From positions 1 to 23,083 of the forward strand of contig FJUW01000074.1 in the NCBI GenBank assembly GCA_900074885.1: 23,083 nt of DNA. The letters run 5' to 3'. The position numbers and the translations under genes were made by a program. Shown piece by piece: positions 10,227-20,897 of this stretch (positions within the stretch are counted from its first letter, which is position 1; each line of letters begins with the position of its first letter). The notes under the pieces were generated by a model that did not search any database, was not told the origin of the DNA, and was given only the letters and a program-made list of their open reading frames with translations. This stretch comes from Rhynchosporium graminicola (lineage: Eukaryota; Ascomycota; Leotiomycetes; Helotiales; Ploettnerulaceae).

Positions 10227-10690
10227 CTAGCGACTACCGCAGGGAGTCGAGTAAAGCCTAATCTACTCTATAATTCGTAATTAGGTAGCCTTTAGTCTAT
10301 TCCTAATGAATTCGCCCGCTAGATCGAACCCTTCCGTAGCAGATTAGCTACCTGCTCGCCTTAAAGGTCTCGATAGCTCCGAAAGCTTCTCCTAAGGTCA
10401 GTCTCTATTATATGTCTTCTACAATTAGTTATACGTAACCTTTAAACGCCGTTTGTTTTCGATCCTTCTCTAAGATCTAGATCTAAGAGCTTTCGATCGA
10501 TATTATAAATTTAATTAGTTAATTACAGTTAGCTAAAGTTAATTCAAAGTACTAAATCAGTTAATAGTTTCTTTATTATAAATCAGTCATTCGATCAAAG
10601 AGAGTTATCTTTCGATATATTATCATATAGTCTATCGCCTTAAATTCGCTACTAACTGGACCGGGTTCCCTGCCTTCCTGCGGCTACGAG
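10227..10690. other. Decayed coding remnant, then a less mutated AT-rich spacer
   Basis: 10227-10420 reads on in the frame of duplication copy A (IEPFRSRLATCSP-like) with RIP-type stops. From 10420 to 10640 CpA and TpG are retained (ACAATT, TTCAAAG, AATCAGTCATT), and TTAATTAGTTAATTACAG-type sequence dominates. I see no gene there; it may be a promoter-like or less repeated spacer. Confidence 0.35.
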
Positions 10691-10985
10691 GTAGTTAATA
10701 TAAAGTAGGAAGTCAGAGTAAAAGTAAAGCCGAGTAAGCGCCGGTAAGAGGTTAAGGATATAACTACTTAATTATAAGCGAGGAGCCGGGTTTAATAGTC
10801 AGATAAAGATCTAAGGATCGAGGAAATAGTTAGTCAGAAAGGATCAGTAGAATACTTAGCTCGGCTATATAAGGCCCTAAGTAGTAGGAAGGTGCAAAGG
10901 AGACTAATGTCGGTATATTAAGTTAGAGTTAGAGCTCCTTATCTAATTAATAACCTCTTGCTCCTCTAATTATCTATAACTATAA
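10691..10985 (+). pseudogene. Decayed coding fragment, unknown
   Basis: A plus frame of about 95 codons with RIP-type stops. It reads KDLRIEEIVSQKGSVEYLAR, LYKALSSRKVQRRLMSVY and VRVRAPYLINNLLLL, basic and helical in character. It contains duplication copy B and continues in the same phase towards the HTH-like segment at 11087, with a microsatellite between. It could be the N-terminal part of that gene. Confidence 0.35.
10886..10974 (+). repeat. Duplicated coding segment, copy B
   Basis: Partner of 10140-10226, about 750 bp away in direct orientation, similar both in DNA and in the encoded peptide (RKVQRRLMSVY). The microsatellite sits before copy A but after copy B. Confidence 0.6.
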
Positions 10986-11060
10986 TAATAGTAATAGTAT
11001 TATAACTATAGTAAAGGTAATAGTATTATAACCATAGTAATAGTAATTATATCATAGCTT
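10980..11060. repeat. Imperfect GTAATAGTATTATAACTATA microsatellite
   Basis: Three degenerate copies of an about 26-bp AT-rich unit (ATAATAGTAATAGTATTA and variants), related to 10081-10139. Confidence 0.5.
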
Positions 11061-11086
11061 ACGTATGAGCAGCACGCGTAATAATA

Positions 11087-13159
11087 GTAGTTAAGTTATA
11101 TAAAAGCTTCCTAGATATCCCTAAATATAATACCTATAAGGAGATCGCAGCGTAAGGCGTCAGTCGATATCGTCTACCTTAATCTACGCAAGATCTACCT
11201 AAGCGACGGACTAATAGTAAGTCGCTTATCTATCGTTAGTAAGCGTGATATAATAAGTCGTATAGCCGGACTTATTATTATTACGCTCTTACTTAGAGTT
11301 ATACGCCGGTTATTAGCTAGTAGCCCCGCGAGTTCCTGAATAAAACGCAGTTAGTACTTCTCCCTTATTCCTTTGATATTCCTCACTCCCGCATACCTCT
11401 TACTATAAACCCCCTCTCACGCTTCATTATCGACAGGATACGACCGGCCGAGATTATACTAGAATATAGTACGCTTATAAGGGAATATCAGATAATAGTG
11501 CCCCCTAACCCCTATACCTACTTAGCGTTAATACTAATAAGGATAGCTCCTATAGTAAATCGTTTACTACCTGATCCTCGAACTAACGAATACCCGACCG
11601 GAAAAGATCTCTCGTATCTAAGATACCTTTCGGGCGCTTATAGAGAAGCTATAGATAACCTCGACCGTATCTTCCCGGCTGCCGAGAGACGCTACCTGCT
11701 AAGCGCTATTACTGACCCTTTTACTACTATTATACTTCCCGCTATCTCTAATCTGAGCTCTCCCTAGGATATTCACGCCCTTCCTCTTACTATACGAAGA
11801 CCGAGAACCTTTACTCTCTAGCGGGCCGCCTAGTCTAAATAATACCCTTTCGAAACGTATATCTCCGGGCCTCGAGCTTGCGGATCCTATATCTTTAATT
11901 CTTACCTCTACTTATTAAATATCTACGAATTCTGTGAATCCTACTTCTGCCGATCTATCCTCTGCGGATCCTATAAATATTACCTCTACGATTCTTACGA
12001 TTACTAATCTTGCGAGTCTTATAACTATAAATCCTACGAATCCTGCAGCTAGATATCCTACGAATCCTATTACTACGAATCTACTAGTAACTAACCTCCT
12101 TACTACGCCTGAACCTGCGATAACGCTAGATAGAATAATAACGCGGCCCTAGAAACGAAGAAGGATAGAAGAAAGATATTAGGCCGATCTAGTTAGAATA
12201 ATAGCTCTATAATAGATAGCGAGCTAAGAGAGGATTTATAAACTAGACGCGGCAGAGACTTTTTAATAGGAGCTATAGTAGCTATATATTAAGGGGAAGA
12301 AGAATAACGCTATAGTATTATATTATATCCTAGTTATATAAATTACCTTCCTTAAGGAGTTCTTCTTTTAAAACACGTTCGGGAGGGCTTACTAATAGCG
12401 GATTCTCGAGCTACTCGATGAGATCGTGGAATACGAAGAGGTAAAGACATCTGAGGTAGTTTTAGTAGCGGAAACTATAGTAGTAAAGAATCTACTACCG
12501 GAGATATAAACCTTTTTTATATTATATACTAAGTATAAGGCGAGAGATACTAAGTAGGAGATAACTTAGGAGATTACTAAGATAATTCGCGGATTTAAGC
12601 TATACTAAGCCTTCATAGATCTATAGGAGAAAGCAGTAAGCCCAGATAAGGATAAGTTACGAAAGTTCCTCGAGTTATAAAGCTTCGCTAAGTCGTAAGG
12701 GCGTAATATTCGTAGTTATATCTTAGGCTACCTATTAAAGGAGCTAGGTATAAGACTAGATATCTTAAGCAATAAGCTATAGGTCTACTAGAGAGTCTAC
12801 CTTCTAGTATAGCAGTTTAGGAAGGGTATTATAATACTTCTCCCGAAGGGGGCCCTAAGTTAATAAGTAGCTAATTCTTAACCTCCGCTCGTAGCACTTC
12901 TAATAGCTCTAAGATCTATAAGATTAGCACCCAGAAAATGCAGCGGATTACTAAAGTCCTCTTCGACGCCTTCCCGGGATCGGTTAACGTATACGTAGCT
13001 ATAGAGTATCTGATTCTATATATCTTAAAGGAGCCCGGTATAAAGTTAATAGCGCTATAAACGTCGCGAGAGGTATATCAGCTAAGCCTCTCTCTACTTA
13101 AAACCCTTAGCCTACTCTAAGGCGGAGGAAAGAACTCTAGCGAAGCAGGTTCTCTCTAA
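11087..13159 (+). pseudogene. RIP-degraded gene with possible N-terminal psq-like helix-turn-helix
   Basis: The plus frame at 11087 reads LYKSFLDIPKYNTYKEIAA, a TAA, then GVSRYRL and PKRRTNSK. This resembles the HTH psq/CENP-B-type DNA-binding motif of fungal proteins (TYKEIAA, aromatic, GVSR.RL, basic tail). The same frame is stop-free from 11324 to 11764 (147 codons: YPTGKDLSYLRYLSGAYREA, LDRIFPAAERRYLLSAITDP). A 1-base shift at about 11765 leads to a Thr/Asn/Pro-rich linker (11820-12150), then KRRRIEERY, LLDEIVEYEEVKTSEVVLVA and KSLEL-like helices, and IRSYILGYLLKELGIRLDIL. A second shift at the G run near 12847 leads to MQRITKVLFDAFPGSVNVYV and a TAA at 13157. No DDE transposase core is visible, so I do not call it a transposon. 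It could be a DNA-binding regulator. Confidence 0.45.
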
Positions 13160-13459
13160 TAATAGCTATATATATACTATTATTATTATTATATAGAAAG
13201 TATTACGGATATAGGCGGGTGCTGCAATACGATATAATCGCGATCAGGAAACAGTTGCTATAGTAATATATATTCGGTTTCGGCCGTAATAGTCTATAGT
13301 AAATTAGAATAGCTTCTCAGGGAAATCAGGTTTATTATTATATAGCTAGTCTCCGACAGTCGCCTAGTAGATACAGGTATACCCTAGTGTTTTAGCATAT
13401 TAATATATCTAAATATTAAACTACTATATTATCTCTACTTAGTATCCTACTAGTTTAAA
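13160..13459. other. Intergenic region
   Basis: Spacer between two plus-strand decayed genes, with a TATTATTATTATTAT-type run at 13178-13194, some CpA/TpG retained, and a palindrome at 13390. No gene is recognised. Confidence 0.35.
13390..13413. promoter_or_regulatory. 24-bp palindromic element, copy 4
   Basis: Left half TTTTAGCATATT, right half AATATATCTAAA, preceded by GTG as at copy 6. It lies about 50-60 bp before the opening of the 13460-17640 frame. Confidence 0.5.
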
Positions 13460-16400
13460 AATTCCTCGTCTTATACTATACGTTACGTTCCCGTTATCTG
13501 CTTTATAATACTAAAAGCCGTAAAAGTAAGAAGAAAGTCAGCTTCGAGTAGTCAGTCGAGGAAAGATAGAGTGCAGACCTCGTCGAGTAAGTCTATATCG
13601 CGTAGTTAATCAGGAAAGATCCTAATAGGGCTGATAGATCGCTTTATTATAGTATTACGTAATTATCTGATCGAAGGTCGCGTGCTAATTTAGGGTAGAA
13701 CTCCTTAAGTAGCCTATCGATAGCTCCGTCGTCTGCTTCTTACGCGACCTCGAACGAGCATACTTATAATATAGTAAGGACTTGTTAGGCGGCCCCTATC
13801 TTACTTTCTATAGCGACTCTGATAGAAGATAGAGAAAGGTATATAGGATACTCTAGCTATCAGAGTCGGTCGAGTGATAAGCTTACTATAATTAACTCGC
13901 TATTATTAGGCGCTAGAAGAAGTAGAGAGATATCTTCAATCGGAGACTCGGGTTTAGCTATAATTAAATCCCTACTACCGGAAGCTAGGAGTAATATTAA
14001 GGCGTCTATAAGCGGAGACTCGGGTTTAGCTATAATTAATTCCCTACTACCGGACGCTAAGAGTAGTATTAAGGCATCTATAATCGGAGACTCGAGTTTA
14101 GCTACGATTAATTCCCTGCTACTAGACGCTAGGAGTAATATCGAGGCAGCTTTAATCGCAGGCTCCGGTCTTACTACTATTAATTCCTTACTACCGGACG
14201 CTAGGAGTAGCGTCGAGATATCCTTAATCGAGGACTTAAGTTTCGCTACGATTAAGTCTCTCCTACTAAGAGTAAGGAATAATATTAACGCAAGATTAGC
14301 TAGGGACTCGGGTTTCGCGATAATCGATACTCTACTACTAGCAGCGAGAAGTAGTAGTAAGGCGGTATTATTCGCGGACTATATCTCGACTCCTAGACGA
14401 TTAGAATAACTAGTAGACTATAACCCTACGATCGCCTTGCTATTACTATCTCTAAACTCGAAATACTTTACTACCTAATAAATATCGCGTTTCGATTCTT
14501 CAAGCTACGAGCGAGTAAAGTAGTAGTAATTAAGGAGAGATAAAGTAGAGAGTCCCTTAGACAGAAAGGGCCGCCGAGATCAGTATACGTTCTATTAGAA
14601 TAATAGAAAAGTGAAGAGAGAGAGTTCCTAGGAATAAATAAATAAGGGCACGTTAATCGGAGATATCTCTCGGGGCGAGCTAATAGAATTATAGATATAG
14701 GGGAAGCTTCTATAGACTACGAGAGTAACTGTGAGATAGTAGACTCTCTAGGCGAACTAATAGATATATTCGATAGACCTAAGATAGACTCCTCGTAAGA
14801 TAGGTATAACCGGAATATACTAAACCTCCTTTAATAATATAATATATAAGAATAGTCCGAGGAATACTACTGACTAGCGGATATTATCCGATACTAAACC
14901 TAGGCGGAGATCTTAGGCTATATAGACTAATAATATAGCTGGGAGGAGATTAGCTATAATACTGCTGCAAGGGATAATTATTACCTACTAGACGCTATAT
15001 ACGAGAATATTAAGGGGTTTCCGAGTGATATAATTAGACTCGGATTTAATAGTCTTCGGGGGAACTAAGGGGTAGTAGCAAGGTAAGTCCTGCCCTCGGC
15101 GGAAGTAATTAAGGAGCTTTTCACTAGTATTCAAGATAAGAGCTCCGGAGTAAAGAATATATACTTATACTTTAAGGAGCTAGCGCAGACATTTCCTAGG
15201 ATAAGTATAGATATTAATAGCACGATTACGTTTCCGGTTTCAGTAAGAGCGTTTCAGGGAGAGCTTTACTATTACCTGACTTTCTAGTTTACGCGTAAGA
15301 TCATAAGCGATATAAAGATCAAACGAAGTATTTATTACGAAGATAATAAGGGAACTTTAAGAGCAGCGACTCTTTAGCTATAATAAATCCTATACGTATA
15401 TATCAGCGGGATCTAAGGGATTCATAATTATATAGTCTATATATTCTTACCTTATCTTTATAGGTCAGATATTCCCTTTAAGAGCCTAATAGAAGTCTAG
15501 ATATAAGCCTTCACAGATAGCGTTATACTTAAGAGTATCTTCGACTATATCCTAAATATAGCTACTTAATATATCCTACTAACTTAGCTAACGAGTTAGT
15601 TAAATACTATAGCGAAAGCGAACGAAACCCGAACAGGGGCGCAGGATTCGATAGTAAGATAACACTAGACTTACGCTATCTAGTCTTAATACCTCGAGGC
15701 GATCTAGATAATAATATAAAGCTATACGTAAGAAGCCGATCTATAGGATTTCTCCGATACCTTTCTTTATATAATAAGTAAGGGTTATAAGTTATAATTC
15801 TAAAGCTAGGATTCGTTCCCTATAGTTATGGCTAAGTTCTATAATAAGCTCGATACTATCTTCGATTAGAGGTTCCTATAGCACGAAGAACTATATATAG
15901 ATATAGCGATAGAGATCTGCCTAAGCGCACTTATAGAGGGGATATCTGATTAAGGAGAGGCTTAGGTATACTTATAGAAATAATATTATTTAGAGAGGTT
16001 TCTCGAAAATATATACGTCGAGCCGGTCGAGAGAGTAATATAGTATTATAATATCAAGTTCCTATATAAGATAGTAAATATAATATATATTCCCGCAAAG
16101 AAATCGTGGATCTATACTATAGGCTTATAGTACTTATAATACTATATAATAGAGAAGGAGATTATAAATACCGGCACGATCTATCCCTTTTAGAATAAGA
16201 GTATATTAGAGCTCTACTTCGACTAGACGACCTAATACTCGGCAGCATTAGATAGGAAATAAGCAAGGAAGAAACAAGAGACTATTAAGGAGGCATATCG
16301 GAACTCGAAGAAGCGAGTACGTATTACGTATCGTAATACTCGTAATCAGGCGTTAGCCCTACGCTTAGAGTATCGCGTTAAGAGTATAGTCCTCTTAGTC

Positions 16401-17640
16401 TATATAGATAAGTATCAGAGACAAGAGATAGATCGAGGGCGCAGGTTATAGCTACTATAGTAGTCGAAGACACCCTTATTTATATAGGCGATAGAAACCC
16501 CTAGGTTCTGCGATTATATACTAAGTAATATTTAAAAGCTATATACGCTATTCGAGGCGGTAGTAATAATAGCACCTAGTAATAGGATTATTAAAGGCCG
16601 GAGTTATCTACTATATACCCTACTTTAGTACTTTCGCTACTTCTTCTCCCGCAGTACGTTAGAGATAGTACTAAGCCTCTAGTACTAAAAGTATATATCG
16701 CAGAGGACCGGGAGGTAGCGATATAGTCTAGCGTTCGAGAGGACCTTATCATAAATAGGCTATAGCTAGTAGAGTTCGGTAGTAGACTGGAGGCGCCTCT
16801 AAGTTACAGAGGAAATAAAACCTTACTTTATAATAAAGTCTTCAGATATCTTAAGTTTTAATTAAAAGACGCGTAAGGTCCGACGAGTAGCTTAAGAGCT
16901 AGATAATATTCTTAAGGTTCTCCCTAAGGCGATAGAAGGGCCGAAGCTTAACGACGTCTTATAGCTACTTAGCTATTTATATTTCAGAAGGTATCGCTAA
17001 GAGGTCTTATAAAGTCTACTTAAGGAGGTATATCTAGGAAAATCTAATATTAGGAGTAAGATTAAGGAGGATAAGATTCGCTTTTATAAGTCCGACCTAA
17101 CTAATTACTTCGGGAGGCTATATTTTATATCGGGGAATAAGATAAGAGTAAAAAACCTAAGAGCTATCTTCGACTAGTTATGATTAGCTAATAGGTCATA
17201 GAATTATACGCATTTCGAAGCGAAATAATACCGGATAATATATAGTAAAGTAGATAGGGCGCTTCGCGCATATCTAACGATCTAAGACTAATAGAGGCAG
17301 GCGTTCTTTATAGATTTCTTTCGGTTCTATTTAGTAATACCTCTTCTAGATAAGAATAGAACGCTACTATTAACAGCAAAGTATATAGGGTAGCGCATTT
17401 AGTAGTTAGTAGTAGAGAGGAGAGGGGTTTTCGGGTGGGAGCGGCTAGAATATAATAAGATAGCGCCCCTACTATACCCTGAATCGCTCTCGATGATAAA
17501 GGAGCGAATACTAAGGTTTTTAAGGCCTTAAAGAGGGTTTCGGTATACTAGGATACTGAAAGAGGGCGGCGAGGCGTACACTAGGAGTTAAGCGCTAGGG
17601 AAGTTAAGAGAGAAACATAGTTCTGATATCGGATAAGTTA
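13460..17640 (+). pseudogene. Giant RIP-degraded gene with 24-residue tandem repeats, unknown family
   Basis: Two plus frames joined by one shift near 14400. The first (13460-14409) starts with a basic patch (TKSRKSKKKVSFE) and contains a 206-codon stop-free run that holds seven 24-residue repeats. The second frame is unshifted from about 14400 to 17640, roughly 1,080 codons, broken only by RIP-type stops. Readable stretches are ISKLEILYYLINIAFRFFK, NYYLLDAIYENIKGFPSDII, FKELAQTFPRISIDINSTIT, FPVSVRAFQGELYYYLTF, IFLPYLYRSDIPFKSLIEV, FDYILNIAT, FSDTFLYIISKGYKL, IVIAKFYNKLDTIFD-like, KIKEDKIRFYKSDLTNYFGR and FGWERLEYNKIAPLLYPES. Together this implies a protein of about 1,390 residues. I recognise no domain and no helicase, polymerase or protease motif. 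The frame runs into a minisatellite at 17641. The start is not fixed, since the ATG is probably lost. Confidence 0.5.
13870..14401 (+). repeat. 72-bp tandem repeat encoding a 24-residue unit, about seven copies
   Basis: Units begin at 13870, 13942, 14014, 14086, 14158, 14230 and 14302, exactly 72 bp apart. The consensus begins GDSGLAIINSLLPDARSSI and ends with Lys/Glu-Ala-Ser-Leu-Ile. Differences fall largely at third codon positions (CTA/CTG/TTA/CTC, TCG/TCC, ATT/ATC, AGT/AGC), so this frame was selected as protein. It is stop-free while flanking sequence is full of stops, because the unit has few Gln or Trp codons. Each unit has spaced Leu/Ile that could form a helical solenoid, which is inference. 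Confidence 0.85.
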
Positions 17641-17995
17641 TACTAGTATTTCCTCTTACGATAGGGCTATTATAAGGCTCGTAGATATATTAGGGGGGAA
17701 TAGATTTCCTCTAGCGATAGTGCTATCGTAGGGCTCGTTATAACATTAGTAGAAGGTGGATTTTCCTTATAATAAGAGTACTATCTTAGGAATCGTTAAT
17801 ATATAAGTGGAAGATAGATTCTCTTTATAACGAGAGTACTATTATAGGACTTATTAATATATTAGTAAAAGGGGGATTTTCCTTATAGTAAGAGTACTAT
17901 TATAGGACTTGTTAATATATTAGTAGAAAGTGGATTTTCCTCGTGATAATAGTACTACTATAAGGCTCGTTAAAATATTAGTAGAATATATAATT
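17641..17995. repeat. 57/58-bp minisatellite, six units
   Basis: Copies of a unit containing GGATTTTCCTTAT, AGAGTACTATTATAGGACT and GTTAATATATTAGTAGAA start near 17647, 17703, 17759, 17817, 17875 and 17933. Lengths are 56-58 bp, so no reading frame is maintained. It lies directly after the giant gene's last readable codons and 3' of the convergent minus gene. Confidence 0.85.
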
Positions 17996-18205
17996 ATGAC
18001 GGGTATCTTGTTGTCGAATAGATATATATGAATCTATATTGCCTAGTCTAGTCTATAGCCTAAGTAACGATCTCTCTTATCTCGGCTATATATAAAGTGA
18101 AGACGCAGAGTACGCTAAGCGATAAGTAAGTATAATATAATATATGAAATTATTAGCTCTAGTAAGCTATACTTCTAGAGGTATACGAGACTACGGAATA
18201 ATAAG
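17996..18205. other. Convergent intergenic spacer
   Basis: AT-rich spacer between the 57/58-bp repeats and the stop of the minus gene at 18206. Nothing recognised. Confidence 0.35.
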
Positions 18206-19795
18206 TTAGACTTCTACTACCTCAGCGAATACCGCGTCTTCTGGAAATCCTTCCCTCCTTTCCTTATCTATTATAGCGTTTTCCCGGTACTTCCTATTAT
18301 CTATTATCCGGGCAGGTATATATATTTTGTCCTCTATACCGCCGTCCGCTATCTCTACGTCCGAGGCGTCCCTTACAGGTTCTAAAACCGATCTTATAAT
18401 CTCCTCGTCAGCCGACTCGTACTCCTATAAGAATACTATAGCTTCTAGCTCCTTTACTATCTCCTCGTCCGGCACCTCTTCTGACGCTCTATCTAGATCC
18501 CTATTAGCCTCTTCTCTAGGTATATTACTATCGCTGAGCTATAGAGCGTTAAGAGTAGCTATAGGAAAGTATCTGCTAATTAACTTCTCTAACTTCTCCC
18601 CTAAGGCCTTAAGCTTAGGATCGAGATAAAGCTTATATAACTTAGTAATACGCAAGATCTAGTAAGCTTTACTACGCAGACGAGAATCTCTATGCTTATA
18701 AAGCGCCTTAAAGTTAAAGTACTAACGCTTTAAGATACCGTCGAGTTCGCGCTAAGCCTCTTCGTTCATATCGCTGTCTAAATAACCTATATATATAGTC
18801 ATAAGACCTATAGTAGCGCCCCAGATGCCTTCCCGAGTAGTAAACGCCCTACTGAAGAGGAGGCCGGTATAAATAGTAAATATAGTATGAATAACGCTAA
18901 GAGGAAAGAATAAGGCATATTCCGAAGTTTAGTAAAGAATAACTAGGTTTTCTAATTCGGCGGTAATAAGAGCGAGAGGGGCAGATGGATAGCAGAGTAA
19001 GGTAGCGATATTTATTTTAGTAAGGAGCGCAAGAAGCTATAGCTTCTCATACTTACCGGAAAGTGCAATAAGCCTAGTAAATATAGTATCGATATAGAAG
19101 GCTACGATCTAGTTAGTAAATCTAATATAAGCAGTACAGGGGATTATATCCTAGCTAGTAATATAGCGTCCGAGGCGAGGGGGAAGGGTAAGGCTAAACT
19201 TAGCGTTCTATAACGATATATCGATAAGAGCAGATATAAGAGCGCTAGTCTCAACTAGTTAGGATATGAGCTTTAGTATATAGTAGTTAATATCGCGGAA
19301 TAGCTAGAGGTCCTTACTCTAGCTTCTATCCTCATTTTCGAAGAGCATGATAATATCCTCCTCACTCTCTATTAAATCTATAATCTAGTCCCAGAGTGCA
19401 CTATATATAAGTTCCTAGCCCTTAAGGCATAAGGCCTTAGTAAATATCTTCGGGGTGCCTATATTCTAAGATATTTTAGTATATAAGATTCCGTTAGATA
19501 CGATTCCAGCGTTTATAAAAGTAGCGTTATAGATATTCTTTCGCGCGGATAGATATAAATTAAATAAAATAGTAAAGGCGGACAGGAGGAGTTCCCTAGT
19601 AAGATTAGTAATATCGCGAGGGTCGTAGGAAAGCTTACTATTACTACTTGAGAGCTCGGGATTTCTACTGAGCCTCGCGGTTATAGCGCTTCGATTCTTC
19701 GTCTGAAGCTATTAGTCTCTTATATATAGAGGCCCTACGCGACGCTATAGAAGGTTATTTACGTTTTGAAATTGGATTTAAACATAAGGTAAGAT
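18206..19795 (-). pseudogene. RIP-degraded gene, unknown family, acidic C-terminus, about 530 codons
   Basis: One unshifted minus frame from about 19795 to a TAA at 18206, with about 20 stops, nearly all TAG. Readable parts are ELLLSAFTILFNLYLSARKN, NATFINAGIVSNGILYTK, FTKALCLKG, IIDLIESEEDIIMLFENEDR, LFRDINYYILKLIS, FSLTLPPRLGRYITS, FYIDTIFTRLIALSGKYEKL, INIATLLCYPSAPLALITAE, IHTIFTIYTGLLFSRAFTTR, EGIWGATIGLMTIYIGYLDS and DPKLKALGEKLEKLISRYFP. An acidic tail follows (ASEEVPDEEIVKELEA, ESADEEIIRSVLE). Several hydrophobic helices could be membrane-spanning or a helical bundle. The plus ORF at 18327-18629 is its antisense shadow. The start is uncertain (19740-19840). I do not recognise the family. 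Confidence 0.55.
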
Positions 19796-20219
19796 ATTAA
19801 TAGCCTTTCGCTACCCGGGCGTGATATAATAAGAGGTCGACTATAGTAGTTATTTTGTGTTTCGGAATAGGATTTGCGAAAGGAATATTAGATAGAAAGT
19901 TTAAGTATATTAGTATACTAAAATAATAGGCGCCCTATCGCGCGCGAGCTATCTTACGATAGTAAACAGGGTATACACGGCTGTAAAACGCGCTTATAGG
20001 AGATATAAGGTGCACGGATTATAATATGCTACTAAAACTAAAACAGTATAACTAAGGCGGGATCTAAGAGGTAGTAAGTATAGTAAATAGAGGAATAGTC
20101 GAGATAAACGTAAACTTACGCTTTATATAAGCGAAGGTAATACGGATATTAGATATAATAAAAGATCAACATTATAGTAGTATAGAGATAGATATGTTAA
20201 GAGAAAGTATTCACTAGAC
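19796..20219. other. Intergenic region, less mutated, with palindrome
   Basis: CpA and TpG are retained (TTTTGTGTTT, GTATACACGG, CTGTAAAA, GGTGCACGG), unlike the flanking genes. No reading frame is recognised. It contains palindrome copy 5. Confidence 0.4.
19900..19923. promoter_or_regulatory. 24-bp palindromic element, copy 5
   Basis: Left half TTTAAGTATATT, right half AGTATACTAAAA: nearly perfect arms. It lies roughly 100 bp upstream of the 18206-19795 minus gene. Confidence 0.5.
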
Positions 20220-20897
20220 TTAATTACTAGCTAGTCTACCACGAGGTCTATTCTAAGCAGGTTCGCCTATATCGATATTCTCGATAACTTCCCCTAGGTA
20301 AGTATTAGACTCTATCCATAAGATACTCTATAGTAATAAGTTCTTAATAGAACTCTTAGGTTTTAGTAAGGGTATTCCTAGGGGGGCAGATAGCTCCTTC
20401 GATAAGGGTATAGAGGTTATAAGCGAAGGTTAGAAGAGAGGAGCCGGAAGTAATATCGTCTGCGATACGGTAATTAGAGGTGCGAGAGGCGGTACGGAAC
20501 TACTAAGAGGAAAGGGTACTACTAGTAATTAGAGGAAGTAGAGAAATAAAGACCGATTACTTATAAGCAGGAGCGGGAGTAAGTTAGAAAGTATTATAAA
20601 TAAGTAGCGGATTAGTTGCTATACTAGTTAGGATATTTCATAAGATATAGATAGAGGTGCTTTATATACCTAAAAACATAATATAATAGAGCGTAAGAGC
20701 ATCGGAAGAGAAGTAGAGATAGATAGCAGCAGCCGCGAACTAGTTCGAATTAGCCTTAGAAAATCACAACTAGAGAGAGTCTTAACTTCATAACGAAGTT
20801 CTTCTAAAGAGAGCTTGAAACCTATCTTAAGTAGCGCTTTTAGGCGATAGAATAAGTATCGAAGCGTAAATAATAGACAAGGAAGAGTATTTATCAT
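20220..20897 (-). pseudogene. RIP-degraded 226-codon gene, ATG kept, PRGR-type tail
   Basis: A complete minus frame from a surviving ATG at 20897 to TAA at 20220, exactly 226 codons with no frameshift and seven internal stops. The first 75 codons are clean (LKALLKIGFKLSLEELRYEV, LLSISTSLPMLLRSIILCF). Later parts are VVPFPLSSSVPPLAPLITV, SKELSAPLGIPLLKPKSSIK and ESNTYLGEVIENIDIGEPA. The C-terminus is NRPRGRLASN, where CTA for Leu may be a RIP-converted CCA for Pro, giving an AT-hook-like RPRGRP core. A second phase in 20260-20640 is also fairly open, so the frame is not certain. The palindrome at 20981 is 84 bp upstream. No family is recognised. Confidence 0.45.

Noticed and set aside
10862..10874. 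CTATATAAGG as a TATA box
   Set aside because: It falls within a readable coding frame (RLYKAL), and TATA-like strings are everywhere in RIP DNA.
13117..13150. GGGKNSSEAG as a P-loop of a telomere-linked RecQ helicase
   Set aside because: No GKS/GKT, no DEAH-type motif and no other helicase motif nearby on either strand; I looked for such a helicase because they are common next to fungal telomeres.
18327..18629. Plus-strand Ser-rich 100-residue ORF
   Set aside because: Antisense shadow of the acidic C-terminal coding region of the 18206-19795 gene.
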